A stretch of 64,000 bases of DNA from Taxawa tesnikishii (nom. ined.) (Eukaryota > Ascomycota > Dothideomycetes > Dothideales), in NCBI GenBank assembly GCA_030247885.1, contig JAPDRO010000008.1:868001-932000 (forward strand), in the 5' to 3' direction. The translations under genes and the position numbers were made by a program. The notes under the pieces were generated by a model. It saw only the letters and a program-made list of their open reading frames with translations, was not told the DNA's origin and did no database searches. Position 1 is the stretch's first letter. Every line of letters starts with the position of its first letter. Below are positions 33,640 through 45,351 of the stretch, in pieces.

Positions 33640-34369
33640 GTTTGTCTTTCCATTTTGTCTTCATGGAGCGATATCTTGGTTTTCTTATGACGTTACTTTC
33701 GCGCAATAGATAGACTTCTGGAGATGTTTCAATGGATGGTTCGCGGTTTCTCTCGTCCTCTCAGTGCCCGCTTTTCGTCGCACGAGGATCGTCCGTCGCA
33801 GAAGGTGTGCTTTGATTAGTTCTTCCTCAGGCTCGGGGCAAAGCAAAGCTCCACGCAAGACGGTTCGCTCTCCACCTTGCATGTTGTTCACGAAAATGTG
33901 ACAACCAAAGCGAACAACACAGAGGAATGAAGAGACGGACGGTGAAAAGGTAAAGCAGGTTATCATAATACCAAGGCGAAATCAGGGCAGGCAGGAGTCT
34001 CTTCTTCAAAGACCAGCTCTGGGAGCTAATACAGTGGCTGAAGCTAGGTGGGTAAGATGCATTCTCGGTCCTCCTGAATGTTGGTTATGCTCCCTCAGCA
34101 TGGCAGAAAGAAGCAGGAGAAAGGTGTTTCCGGACGTCGTCCGTATGCTGCCCAGACTCACTTCCAGTGGAGGCGATGGAGGATGGCGTGACGAGCACAA
34201 CGCGGTCCACAGTCTCTCGTTCTGTGTGCTCTGTTCGACGTAAGAATCTAAGAATAGGACGCGGGATTAGTCGGTGCTTTCCCCCAAAGAAACTGCAAAA
34301 GCAATCAATGCACGAGACGGTGCTGTGGGTGTCATATCTCAATATCTTCATGGTGTTCTATCCTGCCTT
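33640..34369. other. Intergenic between convergent genes
   Basis: 3' flanks of the monooxygenase and Dom34. No feature is supported. Confidence 0.45.
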
Positions 34370-35579
34370 CTACACCCCCGTCCGCTCCGGTATTTCAGCG
34401 CCCTCCTCGCCCCCGTTCACTTCGTCCTCACCTTCCAGATCCTCGATCGGGAAGGTCAATATCGCTGCGATGCCGCCCAGGCCCTCCAAACGTTTCCCAC
34501 TCTCGTGCATACTGCTCAACACCCTCACCTCTCCACCCTCTTCATCCCTGACCTTGTCCACTAACGTCACCCACCTCTTCCTCACCGCGACATCCTGTGC
34601 TCTGAACAAGGCATTGCTGATCAACAAGACACCCCCACCCCGTCCCACCGCACCCTTCTCGACCGCGCGTTCGACTTCCTTGGGCCCATACCACGCCCTC
34701 CCATCATCCTTCCTCAACATGTCAAAGAAGCGGTCCATCAAGCCCGTTTCCCTCGCAAACCTGGTATCCGCGAGCCTCGTCGTCACCGCGGGGGACGCCA
34801 GGACCTCATTCAGGGCGTGCAAGTGCCCGGACGCCGAATGCGCCACAATGACCTGATTGACCAAACCCATCAACGCCTTATCCCCCTTCTGCGTCGCCTC
34901 GCTCTTCATGTAATCCCTGAACGCGGCCGCCGTGAAGCCCGGGCTCGCGAGCAACACCGGCTTGGGGTCCTTGAGATCGACCTGCCGCACCAGCGTCTCC
35001 AAGACGGTGGCGAAGAAGCGCAGCACGCCCTTGTCGTGGTCGCCCCGCGGCCCGCGCCGGCGCGCTTCTTGGGCATGGCGACCTCGACGCGCTGGCGCGG
35101 GATGGTCTGGTGCGTGGTGATGACGCAGATGTTGGCGAGCCCCTCCTGCATCACGACGGCCCAGAGCTCGGCTTTTGCGGTCTGGTCGATGGCTTCGCGC
35201 AGGATCCCCACCGCGATCGAGTCCCAGCCGTCGGCTTTTTCGAGCGTGAAGGCGCGCTGCAGTTCCAGGTCCAGGGTGTGGTAGGAGCCGAGTTTGACGT
35301 GCTTGTTCTCCTCGGCCACGCGTCCGGAGACGTGGAGTTGGCCGGCTTGGGGTCGAAGTCGAGGGAGGTGACGCGGAGGGTTAGGGTGGTGTGGACGCGG
35401 GATGAGGAGGTGCTGCCGGTGGTGGATTCGGTGGTGACGCGACGGACGGCAGAGGCGCGTAGCAGATCGGTGGGTCGGATCAGGTTGTAGGCATGCCACA
35501 TGTCTTCGGGCTCTTCTGGGAGGAGAGTGGCGGTGCCGGAGCCGTCTTTGGCTTCGATGTTCTGTTTGACGAGCTTCAT
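34370..35579 (-). CDS. DOM34: mRNA surveillance protein Dom34/Pelota
   Basis: Starts MKLVKQNIEAKDGSGTATLL at 35579, the canonical Pelota start. The Sm-like N-domain continues through EDMWHAYNLI and TTLTLRVTSLDFDP. The central domain has HVKLGSYHTLDLELQRAFTL and VVMQEGLANICVIT. The C-domain has KPVLLASPGFTAAAFRDYM (the conserved PGF) and GGIAAILTFPIEDLE. Like all Pelotas it lacks the GGQ hydrolysis motif of eRF1. With Hbs1 it splits stalled ribosomes in no-go and non-stop decay. One-base losses in G4 at 35350-35353 and C4 at 35043-35046 break the frame; both frames join to normal family sequence. An acidic tail ends the protein. Confidence 0.93.
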
Positions 35580-35884
35580 GGTTGGGTGCGAGAGGCAGAA
35601 GATCAAGTGCTGTTATCAGCGGCGGTGGAGGATTCTGAGGAAGGGCGGCGTTGAAGAGCTCTCAGGATGGGACAGCGGAACAGCGACGCAGTATGTATGA
35701 GGTTGGAGAGGAGAGAGTGTCGGGTATGAATTAGCTGCTATGCCCTTATGCGCCCAGGTTGGGCCTCGATACCAAAGGAGCAAAGTTTTGGAGAAAACAG
35801 ATGATAGGCACGAAATATGTCGGAAATGGGTGAGCAATGCTGTCCAAGGTCTGGTATTCGTCGACAACAACAGTTGTGTGTACT

Positions 35885-35931
<47 letters not shown>

Positions 35932-36630
35932 CAGTTGTGTGTACTCGAGTACCCCATCGTACCCCTCCATTGATTCATCTCACTCTCTCACTCTCTCACC
36001 CTCTCACTCTCTGAACCCCACGTCGGCAAATGAGGTCATGGACAGAAAATGCTTCGCTTATCAATTTAGCCGAGCGATGCAAAGGAGCAGCGGAGGGGGA
36101 AAAAAGGGCAAAAGGGCTGCTTCTGCTACTGGCGCATTGGCTCAGACTCAGCCAATAATCCACGGCCGATGTCGTATCTCAACTGACGAAACATCTTGTC
36201 CATCATCTCTGCTGTTTATATAATCCCCCGACCGACGGGCATTGCTTACCGCACTTTCTCTTCTTCCCGACTTTCAAACAAGTTTGCTCTCCCGAGGCCC
36301 GGTCCTTTCATACTCTGCCATCGCCGCCACCACCACCACCACCTCTACCAAAGTACGCTCTATACAACAGCCATGATGCCATGTAGTACAGAATCGTCAA
36401 GAGGCCAAGGTCAAGGTATCACAGGTAAACAGCATGTACCGGTGTTCGCCGAGATTCCACGTTGCGCTTCCCACCCGCTGCCACTTTCAGAGCCGGCGGA
36501 GGACGCGCAAATGGAAGCTGGCGTTCTGAGATGATACGGATTGAACTTGGACGGACAATTCCGACTAAGGATCATGCTTTCCTAGCTCTCCTTCTTTCTT
36601 TTGCATGCTGACTAGCAGCAGTACGAGACA
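35580..36630. other. Intergenic between divergent genes (~1 kb)
   Basis: Shared promoter of Dom34 and the permease. It contains a long GT microsatellite, CT-rich tracts near 35980-36015 and a short CCACCA run near 36325-36345. Short ATG-initiated frames near 36373 may be upstream ORFs or a 5' UTR exon of the permease. Confidence 0.45.
35887..35928 (+). repeat. (GT)21 microsatellite with flanking TGTGTACTCAGT duplication
   Basis: A perfect dinucleotide tract of about 42 nt, flanked on each side by copies of TGTGTACTCAGT/TGTGTGTACTC. Confidence 0.95.
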
Positions 36631-38253
36631 ATGGAAGAGCCTCAGCTCAGGCGCCGCTCCGTCATTCCCGACGTTGAGAAAGTTGCTCCAGTTCTCGTGC
36701 CTCAGCATGACTTGGCTGAAGACTCCGCCGACAGCCAGCAAGTCCGCGGCTGGAGAGGTTGGATCAAGTCTTTTGAGCGTACCATGGCCTATTACAACCT
36801 GGAAGCCCGCGGTATCCAACGAGTGATGCCTGACGAACGCCACGACCTGAGAAGTCTGGGTTACACCCAGATCTCTGTTCTTTGGTTCAGCATCAATCTC
36901 GCGGCCAACAACATCACGCTCGGGATGCTTGGTCCGGCCGTTTACTACTTGTCCTTTACCGACGCCTCTCTCCTCGCCGTGTTTGGCGCCCTGGTCGGAT
37001 GTTTGCCGGTCGCTTACATTGCCACCTTTGGTCCCAGATCCGGCAACAGAAGCATGGTCTTTGCCCGGTATACGATGGGCTGGTGGCCCGCCAAACTCGT
37101 GACCGTGCTTAACATTATTGTGCTGCTCGGTTACTGCTTGATCGACGCAGTTGTCGCTGGACAGATCCTCTCTGCCGTCTCCCTAACGGCTCTCTCTCCG
37201 TCATCGTTGGCATAGTCATCGTAGCGGTTCTGACCTGGGGTGTTACGACCTTTGGCTACAGCATCCTGCACTATTACGAGCGCTACGCCTGGGCTCCGCA
37301 GATAGTCGTGCTCTGCATTCTCGCCGGAGTAGCGGGCCCGCACTTTGATCTTACAACACCCTCCAGCGGTGACAATGAGCTGACCATCATCGGTGACCGC
37401 CTTTCTTTCTTCAGTCTATGCCTTTCTGCCGCCATCACCTACGCCGGTGGTGCAGCCGACTTCTTCGTCTACTATCCCGAGTCCACGGCCCGTTGGAAGG
37501 TTTTCACCGTGACCATGGTAGGCCTGTTGCTCTCTTTCACATTCGCCTTCGTCCTTGGAATCGGCCTCGGCTCGGGCATCGCCACCGTCCCTGCGTGGAA
37601 CAGCGCATACGAAGTTTCCCAGGGCGCCCTCATCGTTGCTGGCTACGCCCCTTGGGCGCCTTTGGATCCTTCTGCAGCGTTGTCGTCGCACTCGGCCTTA
37701 TTGCGAACATGGTCACCCCTACGTACAGCTCGTCTGTCGATTTCCAGGTGCTCGGCCGCTTTTTCATGGCCGTGCCGCGCGTGGTTTGGAACACCGTCGG
37801 TGTCATCATCTACACCGTCTGTGCCATCGCCGGGCGCCAAAACTTGGCTGAAATCTTCACAAACTTTCTGGCTCTGATGGGCTATTGGGTCAGCATCTGG
37901 ATCGCCATCTCGCTTGAGGAGCACTTGGTTTTCCGCAAGTGGAGTGGCCTGGGCTGGAACTGGGATGCCTGGAACAGCAAGGAGAAGCTGCCCGTTGGTG
38001 CTGCCGCTCTGATCGCTTTCTGTAAGTTGTTTGTCGAGATTGAATAACTGTACGAAGCTTGTGCTGATTCCGATTGACAGTGATTGGATGGGCCGGCGCC
38101 ATCCTGTGCATGGCCCAGGTCTGGTACATTGGCCCCATTGCCGCCGAGGTTGGCGACTATGGAGGTGATATGGGCAACTATGTCGGCTTCGCCTGGGCTG
38201 CCCTGGTCTACCCGCCGCTCAGGTGGTTGGAGATCAAGAGGTTTGGTCGGTAA
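36631..38253 (+). CDS. NCS1-family purine-cytosine permease (Fcy2-like)
   Basis: Exons 36631-38021 and 38081-38253, joined across a 59-nt intron (GTAAGT...GACAG). About 12 transmembrane segments. Family marks are FERTMAYYNLEARGIQRVMP before TM1, WFSINLAANNITLGMLGP in TM1, FGPRSGNRSMVFARYTMGWW after TM2, and ITYAGGAADFFVYYPESTAR in the middle. The end is LRWLEIKRFGR. Such carriers import purines, cytosine or related bases by proton symport in the plasma membrane. One-base losses in C3 at 37181-37183 and C4 at 37648-37651 break the frame. The substrate cannot be settled among nucleobases and vitamins. Confidence 0.9.
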
Positions 38254-38657
38254 GCCTGCACTCTATGGGAAGCCCGTGAGCAACATCAGATTGTTATAGG
38301 TCCTGGTAGCTTGTGTTGTAGACGATGAGAGAGTTTCAACAGTTACAGGCTGACAGATGTGTTTGCATTCCTCTTTCGTACACAGAGCTGTTGCAAACGC
38401 ATGGAATTCTATGATCATGACGCCATCACACGCCTTTTGCACCTCTCTTTCAACTCGATATAGACAATACAGGTAAACGTGAACCCATTCTTTTGCTGTT
38501 TGAAGGACCATCTCCGCTCTAGCTTGTAGATCCCTGCATGCACCCCTCTATTCCTGCAGGATCCCACTCCTACTTCAGGGACAATGCTTCCTGTTCAACA
38601 TACCCACTCCCGTCCCTTTCCCTGCTTTAATCTTGCTTTCTAACACATGACCGAAAA
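38254..38657. other. Intergenic region
   Basis: 3' flank of the permease and upstream region of the small barrel protein. No gene is supported. Confidence 0.45.
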
Positions 38658-39026
38658 ATGTCTACTCCCGGACTGGCCTACTCGGTCACATGGCCAACCC
38701 ACCCCGACCTGACCACGGCCACCGACGCCGAGCGCGACCTCGACGACTGGTATCGCAACCAGCATCTCGACATGCTGAGCATGGTCCGAGGCTACGTCCG
38801 GAGCACGAGGTACAGGCTCGTCAGGGGCTTGGTCGAGTATCCGGGGTTCGTGAATGATGACGCCCCGGATCATCTAGCCATCCATGAGTACGAGAGTACG
38901 GACGTCGATGCCGCGCAGTTGAAGATTGTTACGGGGACGGAGTGGAGTAAGAGGGTCATTGGGAGCGCGAGGAGGTTTGAGAGGGAGGTCTGGGAGTTGT
39001 TTTGGGGAGAGCGGACCGGAGGGTGA
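38658..39026 (+). CDS. Small dimeric alpha/beta-barrel (EthD-like) protein
   Basis: 122 residues, intact. The pattern WPTHPDLTTATDAERDLDDW then YRNQHLDMLSMVRGYVRSTRY, followed by HLAIHEYEST and a C-terminal helix, fits ferredoxin-like dimeric barrels found as stand-alone fungal proteins. The YRNQH segment is the counterpart of the Y-x-x-x-H core of EthD-like proteins. The role is unknown; some relatives assist monooxygenases or polyketide cyclisation, but no such cluster is seen here. Confidence 0.7.
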   Translation: MSTPGLAYSVTWPTHPDLTTATDAERDLDDWYRNQHLDMLSMVRGYVRSTRYRLVRGLVEYPGFVNDDAPDHLAIHEYESTDVDAAQLKIVTGTEWSKRVIGSARRFEREVWELFWGERTGG

Positions 39027-39305
39027 GTTGCTTTAGTGGTGATGCGGAGGTCGTGGTTGTTCGGTTCACGTAGACATATACGCATCTGCGAGCAGCTCGG
39101 ATGCGGATACTGGTTGATAGGGCGAGATGAGCAAGTATACAATAGCCTCCTTCTGAATTGCCATTCGACGCTTAGTTAAAACAGGCACCTTGCTGAGAAA
39201 GACCCAAATGTACACAGTACAACCATTATCAATCATGCAGTAGACACCGTGCCGAGAAGACCCTCCTGCACCAAACGCACCGCTTTTCGTCTTCGCAACT
39301 CTCGA

Positions 39306-42300
39306 CTAAAAGAACGCCATCAACTCGTCCCTCCTCAGCTGATCATCCTCCAGATTTGGATAGTACGGCACCATAGCGTCAGCGCTCTGCACATACGCAT
39401 CGTTGTACAGCCTCCAATATGGCGTGCGAACCTTTCTCGCCGGGTGGAACAAGCCAGCCCAGACGTAGTTCATCACGACACCAGTTCCGACGGCCACCCT
39501 CACGGCATCGATAGCCTCGATCATGCGGTCGATGACGTGCGGACTCGTCTCGAAGATGTTCGGGTACAGTAGGTTGAGGAGATGGAGCATGGCGTCTTCG
39601 CAACCAAGACCGACGACGCCGAGGGCGACGTGTTTGACGACAGAAGCAGCGGTCTGACGGTGGACTTGGTCCCGGTCAATGAGAGCGTCCTCGAGCAGAG
39701 GCGTCACGGCGTAGACATAATCCTTTGCCATCTCGCCAATGTACTCGAACAGGAAGGAGAGGGATTTGAGGACACCGTTCTGGACATTCAGCTCAGGAAC
39801 ACGGTATTCGTTCATCAGAGCCGGAAGGACAGTGAACGGAGCGCAGGTCTCGGCCACAATACCAATGGCGACAGCGGTACAGACACGGGACTGACGTTCT
39901 TGAACACGGAGGTTGTTAAGCAGAGTCGCCAGGACGTCCTGGGGGCCGATAGCTTTGGCGATGAAGCCAAAAGTGTTATTCGCTGCACGACGGATACCTT
40001 TCTTGTGGGCTTTCAACATGTCCAGCAGTTCGAAGCAGATACGCATCCACTCGCGAGCGTTGATGCTTTCTGGGCCACGGTCTGCGATACGGCCCACCAG
40101 GTCGATGGTGTTTTCCTGCACCTTCTCGTGTCTGTTCCGGAGGATGGGTGTCAGGCGAGGCAGGAGATCTTTGATTGGGGGCTGCATCTGGTTGATACCC
40201 ACGACTGTGACAATGGACCGAAGAGCGCCAAGGATGGAACCGAGAACTTCGGGATACTCCTCACCCAGATATTCGTAGAGCACAATGCCAAGCTTGCCCA
40301 TAAGCGCATCTTCTCCGCATTGCTTCATGACCATTGCGATACGGGAGATGAGGTCGGCAGCTTGCTGGCGGACTGTAGCGGACTTGTTGTTCAGACGCCA
40401 AAGGATGGTACTGACAATCTGTGGCAAGTATGGCTTGCACCGGGTATCCAATGCGTTGACAATGGTACCGAATCCGTTAAGCATAATGATGTCCTCAACA
40501 CTCTGCTCCTGGAAAGAGAAGAGGATGCCATCAACAAGACGTTCCTCGAGGCGCTCACCAATGTCGGCCGCGCCCAAGCTGGCGATGCTCTTCTCAATAG
40601 TCTCCATGGTCATCTTGCGATAAGCTTCACTCTCATCCTTGAGGTTGCCCACGATGCGCTCGACGATCTCTCCACAGCCGACCTTCTTGCCAAGATCACC
40701 GGTGGTTTCTACAACCTGAACGTAGTTGCGCTTGTCCAGGGCCATCCTGCGGACCCAGAAGTTCCTGAAGAAGTCGTCAAGCACAGTCTCCTTGAGGTAT
40801 CCCGCAGTGACACCGTTAGTGTTCGCGCACTGGGATAAGACTTTGAGAACAACCTTCTTCATCTCCTCATCCGGCGAGGCGAATTCACGTAGGAGAATCT
40901 CCATGATCTGACTGGTGTAGTAGTTGGCATATTCTTCGTCCATGAGTGGGACGACATAGCCGACAGCCTTGAGGAAACCGGCCAAGCCCTTGCCACGCTG
41001 CTTGCGTGCGCCGGTCCACAGAGGATTCAAGATGTCCTCGAAGCTTTCAATACCGTAGGGATTGGCAGCCTCTGCCAGAGCGGCGATAGCCAGGGCAGTA
41101 ACCGTACGGACCTTGGCTTGTTCGTCCTGGAGGTTTGGAGCAATGCAGTCAACGAGACCTTTCAGGTGAGGTAGAATGGCACAACCCATGAGAATGGGAA
41201 TCTGTTGGACGATCTTGACTCCGGTATGCCGGGCTTGCCAGGACTTCTTACTGCGGCAGACGGCGCGCAAGAAGGGAAGAAGTGCTTGAATACCCAAAGA
41301 GCTGGCAACCACGGCGAAAGCACGAGCGGTTGTGTTCCGCACGTATTCGTCAGCGTGGTCGATATCAGGACGCATAGTGGAGATCATGTGAGCCAGGCCA
41401 GCAGCCTTGGCAAGATTCGAGATGATCTCACGACCCTCAACACGAGCATAGTAATCCTGGTCGATGAGCAAGGGCTCGATGACGACAAGAATCTTGTGAG
41501 TATACGGCCGGACAAGATCGTCAAGCTTGTAGAGAATACGGTCGATGACCTTAACGAGCAAATGCCGTTCTTGGTCCTCAAGGGTTTTCTCCATGAGCAG
41601 TGGCAGGATCTGGTCAAAGAGTGGACCAGCGCCAAAGGCACGAGCGTTGTCAGTGAGCTGACGAAGGGCGGTCTTCCTCATTGGCGGGGTACCGTTCTTG
41701 ACCTTGACGAGCAAGCGCATGATCTTACGCTCCTTGAGTTCGTCAACGCTCATTTCGTTCTCATCTGCACCATCAACAAGCTTGCCAAAGTAGGCCATGT
41801 CCTCTGGCTTGAGACGCAACTCGCCGACACCTGGCAGCTCGCTCGGTAGGTCCTTGCCCATTGAGCGTGGGTCGACTGGCTGCTGCATCATGAACCCGCC
41901 TTGCAGAGACGCTGGAGTTGCGGCGACTCTGTGCTTCGGTGCCCGCAGTGGCTCGTATCCCGGCGGGAATGGAAGGATCTTGTAGCCCTCTGAAGGCAGC
42001 ATCTCATCCAGCTCTTCGTCTGATAGGGGTGCATTGCGTCCAGAGATGTCCGTGCCAAAGCCGACAGCTCCGGCAGAAGGATGCATAGGGGTTGCGAGTC
42101 CTTGGTTGCCTACTGGTGTGGCTCCTCCAAGAGATGGAGCAAGATCCCAGCGTGAGCGCTTCTTCGGTTCCGCCACAGCCACGGTGTCGTCTGGTGCGGC
42201 AGCCTCGTCCCATCTTGATCGCTTCGGCTTCACGTCTCCGTTCGTGTCTCCGTTGGTGACCGGCGCCTCTGACGAGACATCCCATCTCCGCTTCCGCTGG

Positions 42301-43001
42301 CGTGGAGCTGCAGCACCATCTGTCTTTGCCTCTTCATCGACTCCATCTTCGAGTTTCAATGTAGGCTTGTGTTCCTCAACACCGTCCATGCCATCTTGCT
42401 CTTTCGCTTGCTTGTCCGCAATGAGCTTCGCCACCCTCTCTTCTTCGCGTTCCAGCTCGCGCGCTTGCATGATATCCTTGTAACTCTGTCCATCCTGCGC
42501 AGCTGCTCCGTCCTTTGCAGCATACGGGTCTGCGCGTGAGGGTGAAAGTGCACGGTTGAACCTCCTCTTCTGATAATCTGATTCGCGACTCGCAATTTGC
42601 GCATTCTTTTCGCGTCCAAGGAGGATATCTTCTTCGCCGGTTGCATATTCGTTCATCTGCTCTCGTGTCGCAGTGTATTGTCCCACTAGTCGTCCACCGC
42701 TGTCTCCATCCGCATCCTCCATGTCCTCGTCATCGTCGTTGACAGCAATAGAGGTGTTGTATCCAGAATACTTGTCGACCTGGTTGCCGTAAAGCTCCGT
42801 GTCGGCATTTTCAGTCAAAGACATCTTGGTCGAGTTGTTAGTCCGCTGGCTGGAAGGGTCGAAGGCCTTTGAACCTTTCTTCCCTTGCGCATTGCGCTCC
42901 TGTTGGAGACGCTTGATCGTTTCAAAGTCCGCTGCGAGTGAGTTGTCAGTGGAGCGCTCAGTGGCACTATCAAACGCTTTGCGAAACGTACCGTCAGACA
43001 T
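39306..43001 (-). CDS. SF3B1: Splicing factor 3B subunit 1 (SF3B1/Hsh155/Prp10)
   Basis: A single uninterrupted 1231-residue frame. The disordered N-terminus carries three U2AF-ligand motifs ([23 protein letters not shown]) between about residues 235 and 290. Then come [16 protein letters not shown]-like sequence and the linker [12 protein letters not shown]. The HEAT superhelix occupies about 430-1210. Cancer-hotspot positions of the human protein are wild-type here: [26 protein letters not shown] and [10 protein letters not shown]3B1 in the U2 snRNP clamps the branch-site helix during intron recognition. No intron or frame break occurs in 3.7 kb. Confidence 0.97.
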   Translation of the reverse strand: MSDGTFRKAFDSATERSTDNSLAADFETIKRLQQERNAQGKKGSKAFDPSSQRTNNSTKMSLTENADTELYGNQVDKYSGYNTSIAVNDDDEDMEDADGDSGGRLVGQYTATREQMNEYATGEEDILLGREKNAQIASRESDYQKRRFNRALSPSRADPYAAKDGAAAQDGQSYKDIMQARELEREEERVAKLIADKQAKEQDGMDGVEEHKPTLKLEDGVDEEAKTDGAAAPRQRKRRWDVSSEAPVTNGDTNGDVKPKRSRWDEAAAPDDTVAVAEPKKRSRWDLAPSLGGATPVGNQGLATPMHPSAGAVGFGTDISGRNAPLSDEELDEMLPSEGYKILPFPPGYEPLRAPKHRVAATPASLQGGFMMQQPVDPRSMGKDLPSELPGVGELRLKPEDMAYFGKLVDGADENEMSVDELKERKIMRLLVKVKNGTPPMRKTALRQLTDNARAFGAGPLFDQILPLLMEKTLEDQERHLLVKVIDRILYKLDDLVRPYTHKILVVIEPLLIDQDYYARVEGREIISNLAKAAGLAHMISTMRPDIDHADEYVRNTTARAFAVVASSLGIQALLPFLRAVCRSKKSWQARHTGVKIVQQIPILMGCAILPHLKGLVDCIAPNLQDEQAKVRTVTALAIAALAEAANPYGIESFEDILNPLWTGARKQRGKGLAGFLKAVGYVVPLMDEEYANYYTSQIMEILLREFASPDEEMKKVVLKVLSQCANTNGVTAGYLKETVLDDFFRNFWVRRMALDKRNYVQVVETTGDLGKKVGCGEIVERIVGNLKDESEAYRKMTMETIEKSIASLGAADIGERLEERLVDGILFSFQEQSVEDIIMLNGFGTIVNALDTRCKPYLPQIVSTILWRLNNKSATVRQQAADLISRIAMVMKQCGEDALMGKLGIVLYEYLGEEYPEVLGSILGALRSIVTVVGINQMQPPIKDLLPRLTPILRNRHEKVQENTIDLVGRIADRGPESINAREWMRICFELLDMLKAHKKGIRRAANNTFGFIAKAIGPQDVLATLLNNLRVQERQSRVCTAVAIGIVAETCAPFTVLPALMNEYRVPELNVQNGVLKSLSFLFEYIGEMAKDYVYAVTPLLEDALIDRDQVHRQTAASVVKHVALGVVGLGCEDAMLHLLNLLYPNIFETSPHVIDRMIEAIDAVRVAVGTGVVMNYVWAGLFHPARKVRTPYWRLYNDAYVQSADAMVPYYPNLEDDQLRRDELMAFF

Positions 43002-43674
43002 GACGGCGGTGTTGCTGGCGCTGAACTAGATTAATTACAAAGCAGTCATATATGATCCTTCAGTCCTGCGTATCGCAGCGCAAGAACAGAAGCGAAGAGG
43101 TCGTGTGGTAGAAGAGTCTGATAGTTTAAGGAGGGGTTGCTGCTGCTGGAAGATCGAGCTTTCGCTCCATGAGGTACGGTACGAACGCGCTAAGACACGT
43201 GATGCGTGTGTAAAGTGGAAGAACGGCAATACTCTCTTCCTTTCTACGTACTCCACATGCAACAACCATGTACACGGACCGACCGTCTTTCATCTTTGTC
43301 ACTGCTTGCGTAGCTAACAGCATCACTCGTCGTCAGTATTACGCCGTTGCTCACCGCCCGAACTGGGCTCAAATCTCATAGTAATTTGAACCCTTCCTCA
43401 CTCACCTTTCCTAGCTCACAAGGAAGGATACTCAAAGGTCCTCCACACTCTACAACTCGGGCACTTTAGCATGCGTCCAAAGACCCAAGTGGCCCACCAG
43501 CAGTATCAGCGACGCGCTGGTCTTCCAAGGGCCTTCAGTTGCCAGTCTACATTTGTAGTATGAACTCTTCTGCTCTCGCTTTTTACACATTTACCATTTC
43601 TTTCATCTTGCATAGCAACTCCTTCGGACGAATTGTTCCTGTTTTGCGTCTACAGCTAGCTTGCCTTACAATTT
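43002..43674. other. Intergenic region
   Basis: Promoter of SF3B1 and 3' flank of the MDR oxidoreductase. No gene is supported. Confidence 0.45.
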
Positions 43675-44691
43675 TCATTCTTGATTCAGAACGATGATTT
43701 TCCCTTTTGCCCTGCCCGTCTTCAACCTCTCAAACGCTTGCGGAACCTGATCAAAAGCAAACTTCGAATCAATGACCGACCTCACCTTTCCCTCTTCCAT
43801 CCACTTCACGATCTGTCGCAGATCATCTGCCTTGGCTGCCGCTAAGAACCCAGTGCTTCTGCGCTTGCCACCACCTAAGAAGCCGGGCAAAACTTTCCTT
43901 GTCATCGAGCTGACGAAAGCGCCGACATTCATGGGATGCCCGACGTAGACGTACAGAGCGCTTGGTTTGGTGTACTCGTGGCACCTCCAATACAGCGACA
44001 TGTCCGATCCGACGTTGTCAACCACATGATCGAACCGTACACCGCTAGCATTTAACGCCTCAACCACCTTCTCCTTCTTGTAGTCTATGACTCGATCGGC
44101 ACCGAGACTTCGGCAAAGCTCGACGTTGACAGTCGAGCACGTCGTGGTTACATGCGTTCCGCTGGCCTTGGCAATCTGTATCCCGAAAACGCCAGTGCCG
44201 CCGCTGCCGCCATTGATGAACACGTTATCGCCTTGCTTGACGTGTGGTAAGACGGATTGGTAGGCTGATAGTCCTGCTACAGGGATCGCTGCTGCATCAA
44301 CGGGGTCAATGCCCTGGGGCACAGCGACGATGGTTTCGTCCTTGACAAGGATATACTCGGACAGTCCACCACCAGCCATAGGGTCGGTAGCGGTGGCGCC
44401 GACGATACAGTCACCGCGTTTGAACGCTGAGTTGGATGCCGGTGTGACAATGCGGCCGGCGAAATCGATACCTGGAGTTGCTGGCTTGGGAAGGAAGGAG
44501 CCAATGACGGGAAGTTCAGCGACCTTGTAGTCGACGGGATTGAGAGCTGTGGCGATGACTTGGACGAGATGTTGGTCGGGATTTGGAGTGGGAGCGGGGA
44601 CCGAGTTGAGCTTGAGATTCTTCTCCAGGCCGCCACGGGTTTTCGTGTATTGCCATATCCTGATAGTTGAGGGCAGAGAAGAACCGGCCAT
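43675..44691 (-). CDS. Zinc-independent MDR oxidoreductase (quinone-oxidoreductase-like)
   Basis: 338 residues from ATG 44691 (MAGSSLPSTIRIWQYTK); an in-frame ATG lies 72 nt upstream. The GroES-like half has ATALNPVDYKVAELP and TPGIDFAGRIV. The Rossmann half has NVFINGGSGGTGVFGIQIAK (about 155-174), the nucleotide-binding loop, then GADRVIDYKKE. The catalytic zinc Cys/His ligands of alcohol dehydrogenases are absent, as in zeta-crystallin and RTN4IP1-type enzymes. The C-terminus FERLKTGRAKGKIIVL is typical. It probably reduces quinones or enones with NADPH. Confidence 0.9.
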   Translation of the reverse strand: MAGSSLPSTIRIWQYTKTRGGLEKNLKLNSVPAPTPNPDQHLVQVIATALNPVDYKVAELPVIGSFLPKPATPGIDFAGRIVTPASNSAFKRGDCIVGATATDPMAGGGLSEYILVKDETIVAVPQGIDPVDAAAIPVAGLSAYQSVLPHVKQGDNVFINGGSGGTGVFGIQIAKASGTHVTTTCSTVNVELCRSLGADRVIDYKKEKVVEALNASGVRFDHVVDNVGSDMSLYWRCHEYTKPSALYVYVGHPMNVGAFVSSMTRKVLPGFLGGGKRRSTGFLAAAKADDLRQIVKWMEEGKVRSVIDSKFAFDQVPQAFERLKTGRAKGKIIVLNQE

Positions 44692-45351
44692 ACTTGCGTT
44701 CTTCCTCTTGTGTTGTAGTGCAGCGCGAGCAACCGTCGATATCTCTAGCAAGACGAATCCCACTTACTCGTCTTCAGACAGCAAAACCGGCGTGCTGCGG
44801 CTTGTATTCGAAAAGTTACAGGAGATGGGATAGGCAACAGATACCCGCTCGGCGTTGCATTCCTCCGGACAGGACCCAGTGAACATGCCACACTCGTGAC
44901 TTCTGATATCATGACAGACGAAGTACGTACGTATAGGTGTTTGTGGCATCTTGTTGGTGGCAAAGCTATACAAGATAGCACAGAGACGGAAACAAGGATG
45001 GAAGTAGCTGTTAGATTGAGGCTGTTGCATGAATGCGAGACTAAACCCGAAATGGACAGAAGATCGAAGGATACGTACGTATGTCAGTTCGGAGCGTTCG
45101 ATCGGACAAAAAGAAGCTGTTCTATCCGTGAAGAACATCGATGGTCATGGCAAGGACTCAGAGCGGCGACCTAGCACGTAAGATCGATGGCACACTGGTG
45201 TTTCGAGGACAAGCAAAATCCTCCCTCAGTCACATGCTTCGAGAATTAATGCCAGAAAACGGATCTTCGACAGTGATGAGGTGGATGCCAGCAACATATG
45301 CTGTACGATGTTATTTACAATTTTTTGGTACAGATTATTACAGTCAAGTCT
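44692..45351. other. Intergenic region
   Basis: Promoter of the oxidoreductase and 3' flank of the carboxypeptidase. No gene is supported. Confidence 0.45.

Noticed and set aside
31000-38300. A secondary-metabolite or catabolic gene cluster (GNAT, FAD monooxygenase, permease, small barrel protein)
   Set aside because: No polyketide/peptide synthase or cluster regulator, and Dom34, a housekeeping gene, lies in the middle.
39582-40838. A 418-codon open frame on the plus strand
   Set aside because: It is the antisense shadow of SF3B1; composition mirrors the reversed coding sequence and no family is matched.
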